From Anaerolineales bacterium (GTDB lineage: Bacteria; Chloroflexota; Anaerolineae; 4572-78; J111): a DNA stretch of 64,000 bases. The DNA lies in assembly GCA_020634855.1 (NCBI GenBank), contig JACKAU010000008.1, forward strand, positions 1 to 64,000, written 5' to 3'. Below the pieces are notes generated by a model. It was not told where the DNA came from, searched no databases, and worked only from the letters and a program-made list of their open reading frames with translations. A program made the position numbers and the translations under genes. Shown piece by piece: positions 34,050-43,571 of this stretch (positions are counted from its first letter, which is position 1; every line of letters begins with the position of its first letter).

Positions 34050-34088
34050 AAAATCTCTCCAAATGTCGGGCGCATTTGGAGAGATTTT
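34050..34088 (+). terminator. Perfect 16-bp hairpin just upstream of the Lon-like gene
   Basis: AAAATCTCTCCAAATG (34050-34065) pairs perfectly with 34073-34088, loop TCGGGCG, with the stem ending in TTTT. It lies 40 bp before the start codon, with no gene directly upstream, so it may be an attenuator rather than an end-of-operon terminator. Confidence 0.75.
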
Positions 34089-34128
34089 GCTTTAGACTTC
34101 ACCTTAGAAGGGATGAAAGGATAGAGCT

Positions 34129-36540
34129 ATGGTCAGCGAACTATCGGTCGAGAAATTGCGCAAGATCTGTCGGGCTGAACTGGTCAAGTGTGAATCAAGC
34201 GCCGACGTTCAGCCCCTTCAGGAGATTGTAGGGCAGGAGCGGGCGGTAAAGGCTCTGCGATTTGGCCTGGACATCAAAGGGCTTGGCTTCAATATCTATG
34301 TAGCCGGCATCCCCGGCACCGGACGAGAAACCGCAGTTAAACGGTTTTTGGAGTCGGTCGCCGAGCGAAAGCCGGTGCCTAGTGATTGGTGTTACGTGCA
34401 TAACTTCAAAAACGCCTATCATCCTAAGGCGCTGCGTCTGCCGGCGGGCCAGGCCCGCGAATTCCAGACCGATATGCGGGAGTTGGTGACCCGGGCCAAG
34501 CGGGATATCCGCACCGCCTTTGACGGCGATGAATATTCGGCCAAACGCGAAGAAATGATCCAAAACCTGAACCAGCAGCAAGAACGGCTCTTCCAGCGGA
34601 TCAGCGAGCGGGCCAAGCAAGAGGATTTTATGCTCAAGCCGACGCCGATGGGTATGTTGGCCATTGCCTTAAAAGATGCCAAACCGGTTGACGATGAGCA
34701 GTTTTTATTGCTGAGCCAAGAAGAGCAAAATGCGATCACCCAGAAGCGCGCCGATTTAAGAGCCGAAATTCAACAGGCCATCCGAGAAGCCAAAGATTTG
34801 GAGCGAAAGACCGATAAAGCGCTCCAGCGGCTCGATCAGGAAATCGCTCTATACGCGCTCAATCATCTGATTGAGGATCTGCAGGAAAAGTATCAGACGC
34901 TGCCTGACGTCATCGCTTACCTGCACGACGTCAAGCGGGACATTTTAGACAACATATCCGACTTTAGAACCGAGTCGCAGGCGCAGGCCGAGGCGGCTGT
35001 GCCCCAAGTCTTCGATAAGCAGTCCGCCATAAAACGCTACGAAGTGAATGTACTGGTTGACAACAGCGAGCTTAAGGGCGCGCCGGTCATCACCGAATTG
35101 AATCCCACCTACAACAACCTTTTTGGCCGGATTGATAAAGAAGCGCAATTTGGCACGATGATCACCGATTTCACTATGATCAGGGAAGGGTGTCTGCATC
35201 GGGCCAACGGCGGTTACTTGGTGCTGCCGGTAGAAGAGGTGCTACGCAATCTTTTCTCGTGGGACAGTTTGAAGCGAGCTTTGAGAAATCAAGCCATTGC
35301 CATTGAAGAAGCCGGCGAGCGCCTGGGGTTCATCACCACCCAAAGTCTGCGGCCTGAACCGGTTCCCTTGGAAGTCAAAGTGGTCTTGATCGGTCCGCCT
35401 ACCATCTATTATTTACTGAACGCCTACGACAACGAATTCAACGAGCTATTCAAAGTCAAGGCCGATTTCGATATCCAGATGGAGCGCACCGCTCAGCATA
35501 TCAGCCACTACTTGGCTTTTACTGCCCGGCTGTGCGAGGACGAAGGCTTAAAGGCGCTCGATGGCCCGGCTCTGGGGAAGGTTATCGAGCACGGCTCACG
35601 ACTGGCTGAAGATCAAGAAAAATTATCGACTCGATTTCATGACCTGGCCAATGTCATCCGGGAAGCCAGCTTTTATGCCGAGCAAACAGCGGCCCCGGTG
35701 GTCACGGCAGCCCACATCCGGCAAGCCATCGACGAGAAACTCTATCGATCCAACCTGCTTCAGGAGCGGATCAGGGATATGATTGCCGACGATCAACTGC
35801 TCATCGACGTGGCCGGCGAAGTGATCGGCCAGGTCAACGGCCTGTCGGTGATCGATTTGGGGGATATTCGGTTCGGCCGGCCCAGCCGCATTACGGCTAG
35901 CACCGGGGTTGGGTCTCAAGGGGTGATCGACATCGAGCGCAAAGCAGAGTTAGGCGGTCCCATCCACACCAAAGGCGTGATGATTTTGAACGGCTATTTG
36001 ACCGAAAAATACGCTCAAAACACACCGCTGAACTTGGCAGCCCATCTGGTTTTCGAGCAAAGTTACGGCGGGGTCGAAGGCGACAGCGCCTCCAGCACCG
36101 AATTGTACGCGCTGCTGTCCAGCCTGTCTCAATTACCTATGAAGCAGGGCATCGCCGTCACCGGCTCGGTCAATCAGAAAGGCCAAGTGCAGGCCATTGG
36201 TGGGGTCAATGAAAAAATCGAAGGCTTCTTTGAGGTATGCCAAACCAAAGGATTGACCGGCCGGCAAGGCGTACTGATACCGGCTAGTAATGTCAAAAAC
36301 CTTATGCTCAAGGAAGAGGTGGTGGGGGCGGTCAAGGAAAGTATGTTTCACATTTGGCCGGTACAGACGATTGATGAAGGCATCGAGATTTTAACCGGGG
36401 TCAAAGCCGGACGCCTGTTGGACGACGGGATGTTTGAAGACAATAGCGTCAACCGGCGTGTCGCTCAGCAGTTAAGCGCGTTTGCCGAGGCGACCAAAGC
36501 GTTTGCCGGCGTTGCTCGTGGCGAAAAAGAGGCGCGTTAA
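34129..36540 (+). CDS. Lon-like ATP-dependent protease (AAA_32/LonB type)
   Basis: The 803-residue soluble protein has an ATPase part with a degenerate P-loop (VAGIPGTGRETAVKRF, arginine in place of lysine). A long helical middle region follows (residues 130-300), then a Lon S16 protease domain with the catalytic serine in GDSASSTE and the catalytic lysine in GGVNEKIEGF. This is the PF13654 Lon family, lacking the N-terminal LAN domain of LonA. No membrane anchor is seen. ATG 34129 is used; AAGGATAGAG lies upstream. ftsH2 begins immediately after its stop, so the two quality-control proteases are co-expressed. Confidence 0.85.
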   Translation: MVSELSVEKLRKICRAELVKCESSADVQPLQEIVGQERAVKALRFGLDIKGLGFNIYVAGIPGTGRETAVKRFLESVAERKPVPSDWCYVHNFKNAYHPKALRLPAGQAREFQTDMRELVTRAKRDIRTAFDGDEYSAKREEMIQNLNQQQERLFQRISERAKQEDFMLKPTPMGMLAIALKDAKPVDDEQFLLLSQEEQNAITQKRADLRAEIQQAIREAKDLERKTDKALQRLDQEIALYALNHLIEDLQEKYQTLPDVIAYLHDVKRDILDNISDFRTESQAQAEAAVPQVFDKQSAIKRYEVNVLVDNSELKGAPVITELNPTYNNLFGRIDKEAQFGTMITDFTMIREGCLHRANGGYLVLPVEEVLRNLFSWDSLKRALRNQAIAIEEAGERLGFITTQSLRPEPVPLEVKVVLIGPPTIYYLLNAYDNEFNELFKVKADFDIQMERTAQHISHYLAFTARLCEDEGLKALDGPALGKVIEHGSRLAEDQEKLSTRFHDLANVIREASFYAEQTAAPVVTAAHIRQAIDEKLYRSNLLQERIRDMIADDQLLIDVAGEVIGQVNGLSVIDLGDIRFGRPSRITASTGVGSQGVIDIERKAELGGPIHTKGVMILNGYLTEKYAQNTPLNLAAHLVFEQSYGGVEGDSASSTELYALLSSLSQLPMKQGIAVTGSVNQKGQVQAIGGVNEKIEGFFEVCQTKGLTGRQGVLIPASNVKNLMLKEEVVGAVKESMFHIWPVQTIDEGIEILTGVKAGRLLDDGMFEDNSVNRRVAQQLSAFAEATKAFAGVARGEKEAR

Positions 36541-38478
36541 ATGTCAACACCAGAAAAAGATAATCCATCACAATCTTGGCTCAACGGGCCGACGATCTAT
36601 TTTTATGTTTGGCTGATTCTCATCGCCCTTGTATTTTGGATAGCGCTTGGCAACCAGACCGAAACATCAACGACCCGTATTCCCTACAGCACCTTCCTGT
36701 CACAGGTACAAAGCGACAACATCGCCACAGTCGTTATAACCGGCGATGAAATCAGTGGCTCATTCTCAAAGCCGTATTCACCGGAGGAGTCTGCCGCGCC
36801 AACCTCAGAGGGGACCAACACCAAAACCTACGCCCACTTTACCACTATGTTTCCGGCGGACATCGGCGATCCGCAGTTGATGCCCTTATTGCAGGCCAAG
36901 AAGGTCATGATCGAAGTTAAATCATCCGGCGCTAGCTGGCTGCCGGCTTTGCTGGTTCAAGGCTTACCCCTGATTCTTATGGTTTTGGTGCTGATCTGGG
37001 TCAGCCGCATGTTTATCCAAAAGCAGACGGGCGCGTCCAGTTTTGGCAAAACCAAAGCGCGTCGCTACGGCAGCGAGCAGCCGGAGGTGACCTTTGAGGA
37101 TGTAGCCGGCGCGGATGAGGCTAAGACCGATCTGCAAGAGATTGTCGATTTTCTGCGCCAACCGGCCAAATATCACGATATCGGGGCGCATATTCCCCGA
37201 GGGGTGCTGCTGGTTGGCCCGCCTGGCACCGGCAAAACCTTACTGGCCCGCGCCATCGCCGGCGAGGCGGGCGTACCGTTCTTCAGTTTGAGCGGCTCCG
37301 AATTCGTTGAGATGTTTGTCGGGGTGGGGGCCAGCCGGGTGCGCGATCTTTTCACCCAAGCCAAGGCCGAGGCTCCGGCCATTGTTTTCATCGATGAACT
37401 CGATGCCGTCGGCCGCCGGCGCGGCGCGGGCATGGGCACTGTCAATGACGAGCGTGAGCAAACCCTCAACCAACTCCTGGTTGAGATGGACGGCTTTGAA
37501 ACCATGCAGGAAACCATTATTTTGGCGGCCACCAACCGGCCCGACGTCCTTGACCCGGCGCTACTGCGACCGGGTCGCTTTGACCGTCATGTCACGGTGG
37601 AACTGCCGGATCAAAACGGCCGGGAGGCCATTCTACGGATTCATACGCGGAGCCTCAATCTGGCATCGGATGTCGATCACAAGGTGCTGGCCCGAGGCAC
37701 GACCGGATTTAGCGGGGCAGACCTGGCCAATCTGGCTAATGAGGCCGCCTTAATCGCGGCTCGCCACGATCATATCATCATCGGTATGGCCGACTTTGAA
37801 GAAGCCCAGGACAAAGTCTTGTTGGGTGGGGCGCGCTCGTTAATGCTTAGTGGTGAGCAGAAACGGATCATCGCCTATCACGAAGCCGGTCACGCCCTGG
37901 TAGCCTGGCTGACTCCGCCGGCCGATCCGGTCTACAAAGTGACCATCATCCCGCGCGGGCGCGCCCTGGGAGTAACGGAACAGCGCCCGAGTGAAGACCA
38001 ATACAACTACAGCCGCACCTATCTACTGGCCCGGCTGGCGGTGATGCTCGGCGGGCGCACGGCTGAGGAGCTGGTCATCGGCGATATCACTACCGGCGCG
38101 GAAAGCGATCTGGTCGAAGCCACCCGCCTGGCCCGGCGCATGATCACCCGCTGGGGCATGAGCGAATTGGGCCTGGCTGCGTTTCAAGCCGACGCCGAAC
38201 AGCCTTTCTTAGGCTACTCGCTAACCCAAGGCCCCGAATACAGCGAGGCCACCGCCGCCCAGATCGATCAAGCAGTGCAGCGTTTGTTAGAAGAACGCCA
38301 CGAGGTAGTTCATCGGCTGCTGGCGGATGCGGGCGATAAATTGGACCGGCTGGCCCAAGCTCTACTCCAACAAGAAACCATCGGCCACGAAGAACTAATG
38401 GAAATTCTTGGGCCTCGTCCTCCATCGCCGGTAGATGAGCAGCAAGCTAAATGGCTCAGTCTTGAACCGGCCGGCTGA
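36541..38478 (+). CDS. ftsH: ATP-dependent zinc metalloprotease FtsH (paralogue 2)
   Basis: The 645-residue protease has two N-terminal membrane helices, Walker A GPPGTGKTLLARA, Walker B IVFIDELDAVG, SRH ATNRPDVLDPALLRPGRFDRH, zinc site YHEAGHALVAW and acidic ligand region GAESDLVEATRLARR. Compared with the copy at 6894 its membrane-proximal domain is longer and unrelated in detail (residues 60-120), and it lacks the acidic tail. ATG 36541 follows the Lon-like stop with no gap. The pairing suggests dedicated co-regulated proteolysis, perhaps under stress, given the neighbouring CBS/stress pair. Confidence 0.95.
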   Translation: MSTPEKDNPSQSWLNGPTIYFYVWLILIALVFWIALGNQTETSTTRIPYSTFLSQVQSDNIATVVITGDEISGSFSKPYSPEESAAPTSEGTNTKTYAHFTTMFPADIGDPQLMPLLQAKKVMIEVKSSGASWLPALLVQGLPLILMVLVLIWVSRMFIQKQTGASSFGKTKARRYGSEQPEVTFEDVAGADEAKTDLQEIVDFLRQPAKYHDIGAHIPRGVLLVGPPGTGKTLLARAIAGEAGVPFFSLSGSEFVEMFVGVGASRVRDLFTQAKAEAPAIVFIDELDAVGRRRGAGMGTVNDEREQTLNQLLVEMDGFETMQETIILAATNRPDVLDPALLRPGRFDRHVTVELPDQNGREAILRIHTRSLNLASDVDHKVLARGTTGFSGADLANLANEAALIAARHDHIIIGMADFEEAQDKVLLGGARSLMLSGEQKRIIAYHEAGHALVAWLTPPADPVYKVTIIPRGRALGVTEQRPSEDQYNYSRTYLLARLAVMLGGRTAEELVIGDITTGAESDLVEATRLARRMITRWGMSELGLAAFQADAEQPFLGYSLTQGPEYSEATAAQIDQAVQRLLEERHEVVHRLLADAGDKLDRLAQALLQQETIGHEELMEILGPRPPSPVDEQQAKWLSLEPAG

Positions 38479-38621
38479 CAGAGAAGTTAAAAGAAAGTAT
38501 ATTAGGTGTAAAGCAATCGTCCGAGTCTTAGGCGATGCGTCTTTGTCCCAAATGTGCATTTAGGGGTGCAGCTACTGATGCTTCCCTCAATTCAATTTTG
38601 TGAAATTTGTCCAACGATCGA

Positions 38622-38660
38622 ACTCCCCAGATGCATAAGTCCATCTGGGGAGTCTTTTTT
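38622..38660 (+). terminator. Terminator between ftsH2 and the membrane-protein gene
   Basis: A perfect 12-bp stem ACTCCCCAGATG (38622-38633)/38642-38653 is followed by CTTTTTTA. It ends 19 bp before the next ATG, so it also lies within any leader of that gene. Confidence 0.9.
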
Positions 38661-38678
38661 AGAAAGGAGAATTCAATC

Positions 38679-39365
38679 ATGCCAAACGAAACCGCCTCTT
38701 TTATCAGCAACGCATCAAATCAATATAAAGGCGAAAACCAAATGAATAGGCAAAAACTTGCGTTGGGCCTATTCTGGATTGGCTTACTGATTGCAATAGC
38801 ATTCGCTGGCATCGGCTCCAGGAGTCTTCTGCACAACCTCAGGACCCTTACTATTGAGGAGAATAATGCTACTATGTGGGCCGATGGCGGTCTTTTATGG
38901 ATACTCTGGGGCTTTTCTGTCACTCTGGGTTCCATATTGGCAGCCATTGGCGCGTTTATGTATGTGAAAACTAAGTCGGTTTTCTCGTGGCTCACCGGTA
39001 TCGGGGTTCTTGGTGTCGTCTTTGCGATGCTCCTGGTATGGGGTCGCGTCTATAACGCAACGCTGTTCGGTATTGGGGGGACTATCATCCTGGTTTCCTT
39101 TTTCGCCATCGTCTGGATATGGATGAAAACATATGCCGCGCTTGATATGCCGCAGAAAATTGCCGGAAGTTTCAAGCTCATCGGCTATATTTTCTGGATC
39201 CAGGCTTCCTGGTTTCTTTGTGGAGAAACTGCCAAAATGCATCTCAAGGCGTTTGAAGGCAGTTCTGTCCCCAGCCCCATCGAGATCATGGTTTTTTTAG
39301 TTTTGGGTTGGCTTTTTGTGCTTATGGGTGAATACAAATCGATGTACTCATCTTCTGACTTCTAA
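38679..39365 (+). CDS. Hypothetical polytopic membrane protein
   Basis: The 228-residue protein has six hydrophobic segments by eye (starting LALGLFWIGLLIAIAF, LLWILWGFSVTLGSI, FAMLLVWGR, TIILVSFFAIVWIW, LIGYIFWIQASWFLCG and IMVFLVLGWLFVLMG). No family is recognised. ATG 38679 is supported by AAAGGAG 9 bases upstream. ATG 38741 is an alternative without such a site. Directly behind its stop lies the 3' end of a quinone oxidoreductase gene, so this gene may have been inserted there. Confidence 0.6.
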   Translation: MPNETASFISNASNQYKGENQMNRQKLALGLFWIGLLIAIAFAGIGSRSLLHNLRTLTIEENNATMWADGGLLWILWGFSVTLGSILAAIGAFMYVKTKSVFSWLTGIGVLGVVFAMLLVWGRVYNATLFGIGGTIILVSFFAIVWIWMKTYAALDMPQKIAGSFKLIGYIFWIQASWFLCGETAKMHLKAFEGSSVPSPIEIMVFLVLGWLFVLMGEYKSMYSSSDF

Positions 39366-39511
39366 TCGTCTACCTCAAAGAGCTGATTGAGGCGGGCAAG
39401 CTGAAGCCGGTCATCGATAGATGCTATCCGTTGGAGCAAATTATTGAGGCGCACCGGTATTTTGACCAAGGGCACAAAAAGGGAAATGTGGTCATCACTG
39501 TATGTGTTTAG
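39365..39511 (+). pseudogene. C-terminal fragment of a quinone oxidoreductase-like gene
   Basis: The plus strand reads IVYLKELIEAGKLKPVIDR, then YPLEQIIEAHRYFDQGHKKGNVV and a stop. This is the standard C-terminus of zinc-free MDR proteins and is clearly homologous to the end of the intact gene at 877-1827. No start or Rossmann domain is present. The fragment begins right at the stop codon of the membrane-protein gene. Confidence 0.8.
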
Positions 39512-39541
39512 TTCGGACACTACGCCACTTGCTGGCAACAA

Positions 39542-39573
39542 AAAAGCCAGCCCTAACCGGCTGGCTTTTGTTT
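39542..39573. terminator. Bidirectional terminator
   Basis: AAAAGCCAGCC/GGCTGGCTTTT (39542-39552, 39559-39569), T/A-rich on both sides. Placed between the plus-strand fragment and the convergent rhodanese gene. Confidence 0.85.
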
Positions 39574-39612
39574 AAAGTGTCATCAACTTAGCGATCATTT
39601 TAGGTATAAGTA

Positions 39613-40464
<852 letters not shown>

Positions 40465-40493
40465 TTTTTACTCTCCTGACTATGCTAAAAGAT

Positions 40494-40525
40494 TAAAAAA
40501 GCCTGAGGAGTAAACTCGACAGGCT
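40494..40525 (-). terminator. Leader hairpin with U-tract upstream of the rhodanese gene
   Basis: On the minus strand AGCCTG (40520-40525) pairs with CAGGCT (40500-40505), followed by TTTTTTAATC, 30 bases before the ATG. No minus-strand gene lies upstream for over 800 bp, so an attenuator is more likely than an end-of-gene terminator. Confidence 0.6.
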
Positions 40526-40936
40526 ATGGTTGCGTTTTGCTCGGTTTATAATGAACCGTTTTATGTCTAACTGCAAGCCAAGTCACCTACCGGATGAGGG
40601 TAGGCTACAACACAAACAGGTGCAATAGCGGGGGGCGCCAAACACCGCTTGCGATGGCTGTTCCATTGATTGCGGAAAAAAGATCACCATTTGAACTAAA
40701 AACATTAAGAGGGATTATCAATCGACAGGTTATTATAATAACCTTGATTGTCTTTGCAAATTTTAAGAGGCAAAAGACAGATAATGAAGCAACCCTTGTA
40801 ACTCTGTTGTGACTGATATGTGTATAATCAAAAGTTAATCGTACTTTTTTAGATGATTGTCGATAAATCTAACCGATTTCTTAGATTGTTTTTATACTTA
40901 ACCCATTCTTACTAACTAAACTAAGAAAAAGGACTC
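40526..40936. other. Intergenic leader/promoter region
   Basis: A 410-bp gap between divergent genes. It includes a CCTACC...GGTAGG hairpin (40588-40612) within the probable rhodanese leader. A TATAAT (40823-40828) about 110 bp before the 40937 gene could be its -10 box. A 72-codon frame here is not supported. Confidence 0.45.
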
Positions 40937-41317
40937 ATGTCAAAAAAGCTGCTGCCTATGAGCGATAGACGATCTTTAAGTAACATTAATCGTGACTATG
41001 TTGTCCAAGAGTTAGAACGATCGGAAACCTTTGCCCGGCTTCTCAGTCGATTCTTTAGATTTGTTGCGCCTGAAACCGTACCGGCGCCCAGATTTATCAG
41101 CCGCCCCAATTTGGACATTGCGGAGCCGGTTACTTGCCGTATCTGTGGCTATTTACACACGCTGTCCGCCCAATATGCCGGTAATCGTTGCGTCGATCCC
41201 GGTCACTGGCAAGCCGCGGGCCTCATCTCCTTTAAAGATTACTATTCCTTGACTAAAGTAATGGCTGAAGCCAAAAACGAGTTAAATTACCGTTCCAACC
41301 ATCCTCGTCCAAAGTAA
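40937..41317 (+). CDS. Small Cys-containing hypothetical protein
   Basis: The 126-residue protein has one CxxC (CRICGY, about residue 74) followed by NRCVDPGHWQ about 20 residues later, a partial zinc-ribbon or rubredoxin-like look. The N-terminal part is basic and helical. ATG 40937 follows AAAAAGGACTC. No family is recognised. Confidence 0.6.
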   Translation: MSKKLLPMSDRRSLSNINRDYVVQELERSETFARLLSRFFRFVAPETVPAPRFISRPNLDIAEPVTCRICGYLHTLSAQYAGNRCVDPGHWQAAGLISFKDYYSLTKVMAEAKNELNYRSNHPRPK

Positions 41318-41357
41318 GAGTCAATGTAACCGCAAACCGGCCCTTTCGCCGCCTTTT

Positions 41358-42458
41358 TTACTCATCCAACGTCCCTACGGGCAAACCAACGGGCAGAGCC
41401 GCCGGTTGTTCGCAGCGACTCGTCAGTTCGATGTGCCGGCCGGCCTGCGATGAATCCAAAAACGACTGCATTGCCTCAAGGACGTGCAAAGCCATCGCAC
41501 CATTGGCTCGATGCGGGCGATCGGAGCGTAATGCGTACGCTAAGTCGGCTACGCCCAGGCCGCGGCTGTTTTCGGTGTACGAATGGGTCAATTTGACCTC
41601 GCGCCAATCGTTTTGGCCGGCTTGACGCAGTAAAACCGGCCCGCCGAACGTATTCGGGTCGGGAACGGCCAATGTGCCCGTACTGCCGTAGATTTCGAGG
41701 TGCGGCAGGTGCGATCCCCACACATCGAAGCTGGTAATCAGCGTACCGACCGCGTCATTGGCAAAATCGAGCAATCCGGTCACGTGCGTTGGCGTATGGA
41801 CCGCAATAGCTTGGCCTTTTTTCGCGCCGCTGCCAATTATTCGCTTTTGGAACGAGATTTCCGCCATACCGGTCACCCGCCGAATGGGACCGAGCATCGC
41901 GATCAAAGCCGTCAAATAATACGGTCCCATATCGAACATAGGGCCGGCGCCCGGTTGATAGAAGAATTCAGGGTCGGGATGCCAGCTTTCAGGGCCGTGC
42001 GACATCATAAACGCCGTCGCGGCGACCGGCCGGCCTATCGCGCCGTCATCGATGAGCTTACGGCAGGTTTGCAGCCCGCCGCCGAGGAATGTATCGGGAG
42101 CGCAGCCAATTCGCACGCCTTTGGCCTGGGCGGCGGCCAATAATCGCCGCCCATCATCCAGGCGGGTCGCCAATGGCTTCTCGCTGTAGACCGATTTGCC
42201 GGCATCGATGGCGGCCAGGCTAACTTCGTAGTGAGCCGCCGGGATCGTCAGATTAATCACAATTTCGAGGCTCGGATCGGCCAAAATCTCCGCCGGCGTA
42301 ACGGCTTTTACACCATATTGCTTGGCTTTGGCTTTGGCGCGCTTAAAATCCAAATCCGCCACGGTGGTAATGTCAAGAATGTCGAATTTCTGTCCATTTT
42401 TGAGGTAGATATCGCTGATATTGCCGCAACCGATAATCCCGATTTTAGTTGGCGTCAT
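41358..42458 (-). CDS. Gfo/Idh/MocA-family NAD(P)-dependent oxidoreductase
   Basis: The 366-residue protein has the Rossmann start IGIIGCGNISDIYLKN, then ISEKPLATRL-type motif YSEKPLATRLDDGRRLL with the lysine typical of the EKP motif, and a C-terminal alpha/beta substrate domain (GPMFDMGPYYLTAL). It probably oxidises or reduces a sugar or inositol derivative. ATG 42458 follows AAGGAGA with a longish spacing; 15 earlier in-frame codons are unsupported. Next to a ThuA-like gene, a frequent pairing in sugar metabolism. A 58-bp repeat sits between them. Confidence 0.85.
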   Translation of the reverse strand: MTPTKIGIIGCGNISDIYLKNGQKFDILDITTVADLDFKRAKAKAKQYGVKAVTPAEILADPSLEIVINLTIPAAHYEVSLAAIDAGKSVYSEKPLATRLDDGRRLLAAAQAKGVRIGCAPDTFLGGGLQTCRKLIDDGAIGRPVAATAFMMSHGPESWHPDPEFFYQPGAGPMFDMGPYYLTALIAMLGPIRRVTGMAEISFQKRIIGSGAKKGQAIAVHTPTHVTGLLDFANDAVGTLITSFDVWGSHLPHLEIYGSTGTLAVPDPNTFGGPVLLRQAGQNDWREVKLTHSYTENSRGLGVADLAYALRSDRPHRANGAMALHVLEAMQSFLDSSQAGRHIELTSRCEQPAALPVGLPVGTLDE

Positions 42459-42493
42459 AAATGGCTTTTTTCTCCTTAGAAAATAGTGAATTT

Positions 42494-42551
42494 GGAGCGT
42501 CAAAGTTTACTTTGACCTAGCAACGAATGACAAAGCCAGCTTTGTCGCTCC
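42494..42551. repeat. 58-bp twin-hairpin element, copy 2
   Basis: Same length and layout as 31950-32007: GGAGCG, hairpin TCAAAGT/ACTTTGA, hairpin GACAAAGC/GCTTTGTC, CGCTCC. Inserted in the 117-bp gap between the ThuA-like and Gfo/Idh genes. Confidence 0.8.
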
Positions 42552-42575
42552 ATTTCCCTGAATATCCAACAATAC

Positions 42576-43220
42576 TCACCGACTGGCCCATAATAGCCCC
42601 CGCTGCACCAGGGTTTGGGCTTGCGGTACGTCAAAATCTTCAAGCGTGTGGCCGAGCGAGCAAAAGAACACTTTCCCCGCGCCCCAGCGACGTTTCCAGA
42701 CCACCGGGATGACGCAGCCGTCAATCCACGGAAAAATGTGGCCGTCAAACGTTGTTGTCGCCAGAACTTCGTTGGAGGGATCGATATGGAGGTAATATTG
42801 CTCCGAATGCATCGCAAAATCGGACAGGCCGGCCGTAATGGGATCGTGCGGGTTGGAAATGGTGACGGTGTAGTCGATAATATCGCCGGGGTGAGCCACC
42901 CACTGGCCGCCGACCATAAATTGGTAATTCGGGCTGTTGCGGAACGCATCGGCGACGCCGCCGTGCCAACCGGCGAAACCCACGCCGCTAGCGACCGCAT
43001 CGAGCAGCCCTTGCTCTTGTTCCGGCGTAACCGTCGCCATTGTCACGCATTGTACAATCAAATCGAGCGATTTTAGCGCGGGCGCGTCAAGATAACTGTC
43101 GAGCGTGTTAGAAATTTCAACGTGGTAATCTTTTTCGGCCAGAAAGGCCGCAAATCGCTCGACGCATTGCTTAGGTTGGTGGCCTTCCCAGCCGCCCCAT
43201 ACAAACAAGACTGATTTCAT
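42576..43220 (-). CDS. ThuA-like (class I glutamine amidotransferase-like) protein
   Basis: The 214-residue protein matches the trehalose-utilisation ThuA family: VLFVWGGWEGHQPKQCVERF at the start, GVGFAGWHGGVADAF, YQFMVGGQWVAHPG and a final HTLEDFDVPQAQTLVQRGLLWA. ThuA proteins take part in disaccharide oxidation/isomerisation pathways together with Gfo/Idh dehydrogenases, and one lies directly downstream. ATG 43220 is used because AAGGAA precedes it; 30 further in-frame codons upstream are unsupported. Confidence 0.85.
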   Translation of the reverse strand: MKSVLFVWGGWEGHQPKQCVERFAAFLAEKDYHVEISNTLDSYLDAPALKSLDLIVQCVTMATVTPEQEQGLLDAVASGVGFAGWHGGVADAFRNSPNYQFMVGGQWVAHPGDIIDYTVTISNPHDPITAGLSDFAMHSEQYYLHIDPSNEVLATTTFDGHIFPWIDGCVIPVVWKRRWGAGKVFFCSLGHTLEDFDVPQAQTLVQRGLLWASR

Positions 43221-43246
43221 TAGGATTCCTTGGTAAATAATAGTCT

Positions 43247-43507
43247 GGAGCGGCAGAGTTATGAAAATTAAGAATTTAATCGGAGTCCAACCTTGCTGTC
43301 CCCCGAGCACGGGCCTAAAGACCCGTGCTGAGAGAGCAAAGCCGCTTCGGGCTGAGAATTATGCCATCTGAGGGCGCTTTAGCGTCCTTGGCCCTTTCAA
43401 CGCGATGGCTTTAGCCTCGCGCTCTCGGCCCCGGCGTAACCGATTTATTTTCTTGATTTTTATTACTTTAACCTAACTGTGAATGACAAAGCAAGCTTTG
43501 TCGCTCC
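43247..43507. repeat. Split third copy of the twin-hairpin element enclosing other palindromes
   Basis: GGAGCGGCAGAG at 43247 resembles the left end, and GACAAAGCAAGCTTTGTCGCTCC at 43485-43507 is an exact right half. About 220 bp between them hold AGCACGGG/CCCGTGCT and the REP-like block at 43365-43442. It looks like one repeat inserted into another. Confidence 0.55.
43365..43442 (+). repeat. REP-like block (GGCGC-TTTA-GCGTCC and GCGATGGCTTTAGCCTCGCG)
   Basis: About 78 bp almost repeated, in inverse orientation, at 60105-60195. The block is a chain of two small hairpins, ending in GGCGTAACC. Confidence 0.7.
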
Positions 43508-43571
43508 AGTGATTTCTCATTCTCATCGCTGTGCCGCCGGTTGTGTCGAACTATCCGAAAAAACACCTGCA

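Noticed and set aside
40594..40812. 72-codon frame upstream of the Cys-rich protein
   Set aside because: It lies in the leader/promoter region with no ribosome-binding site or homology.
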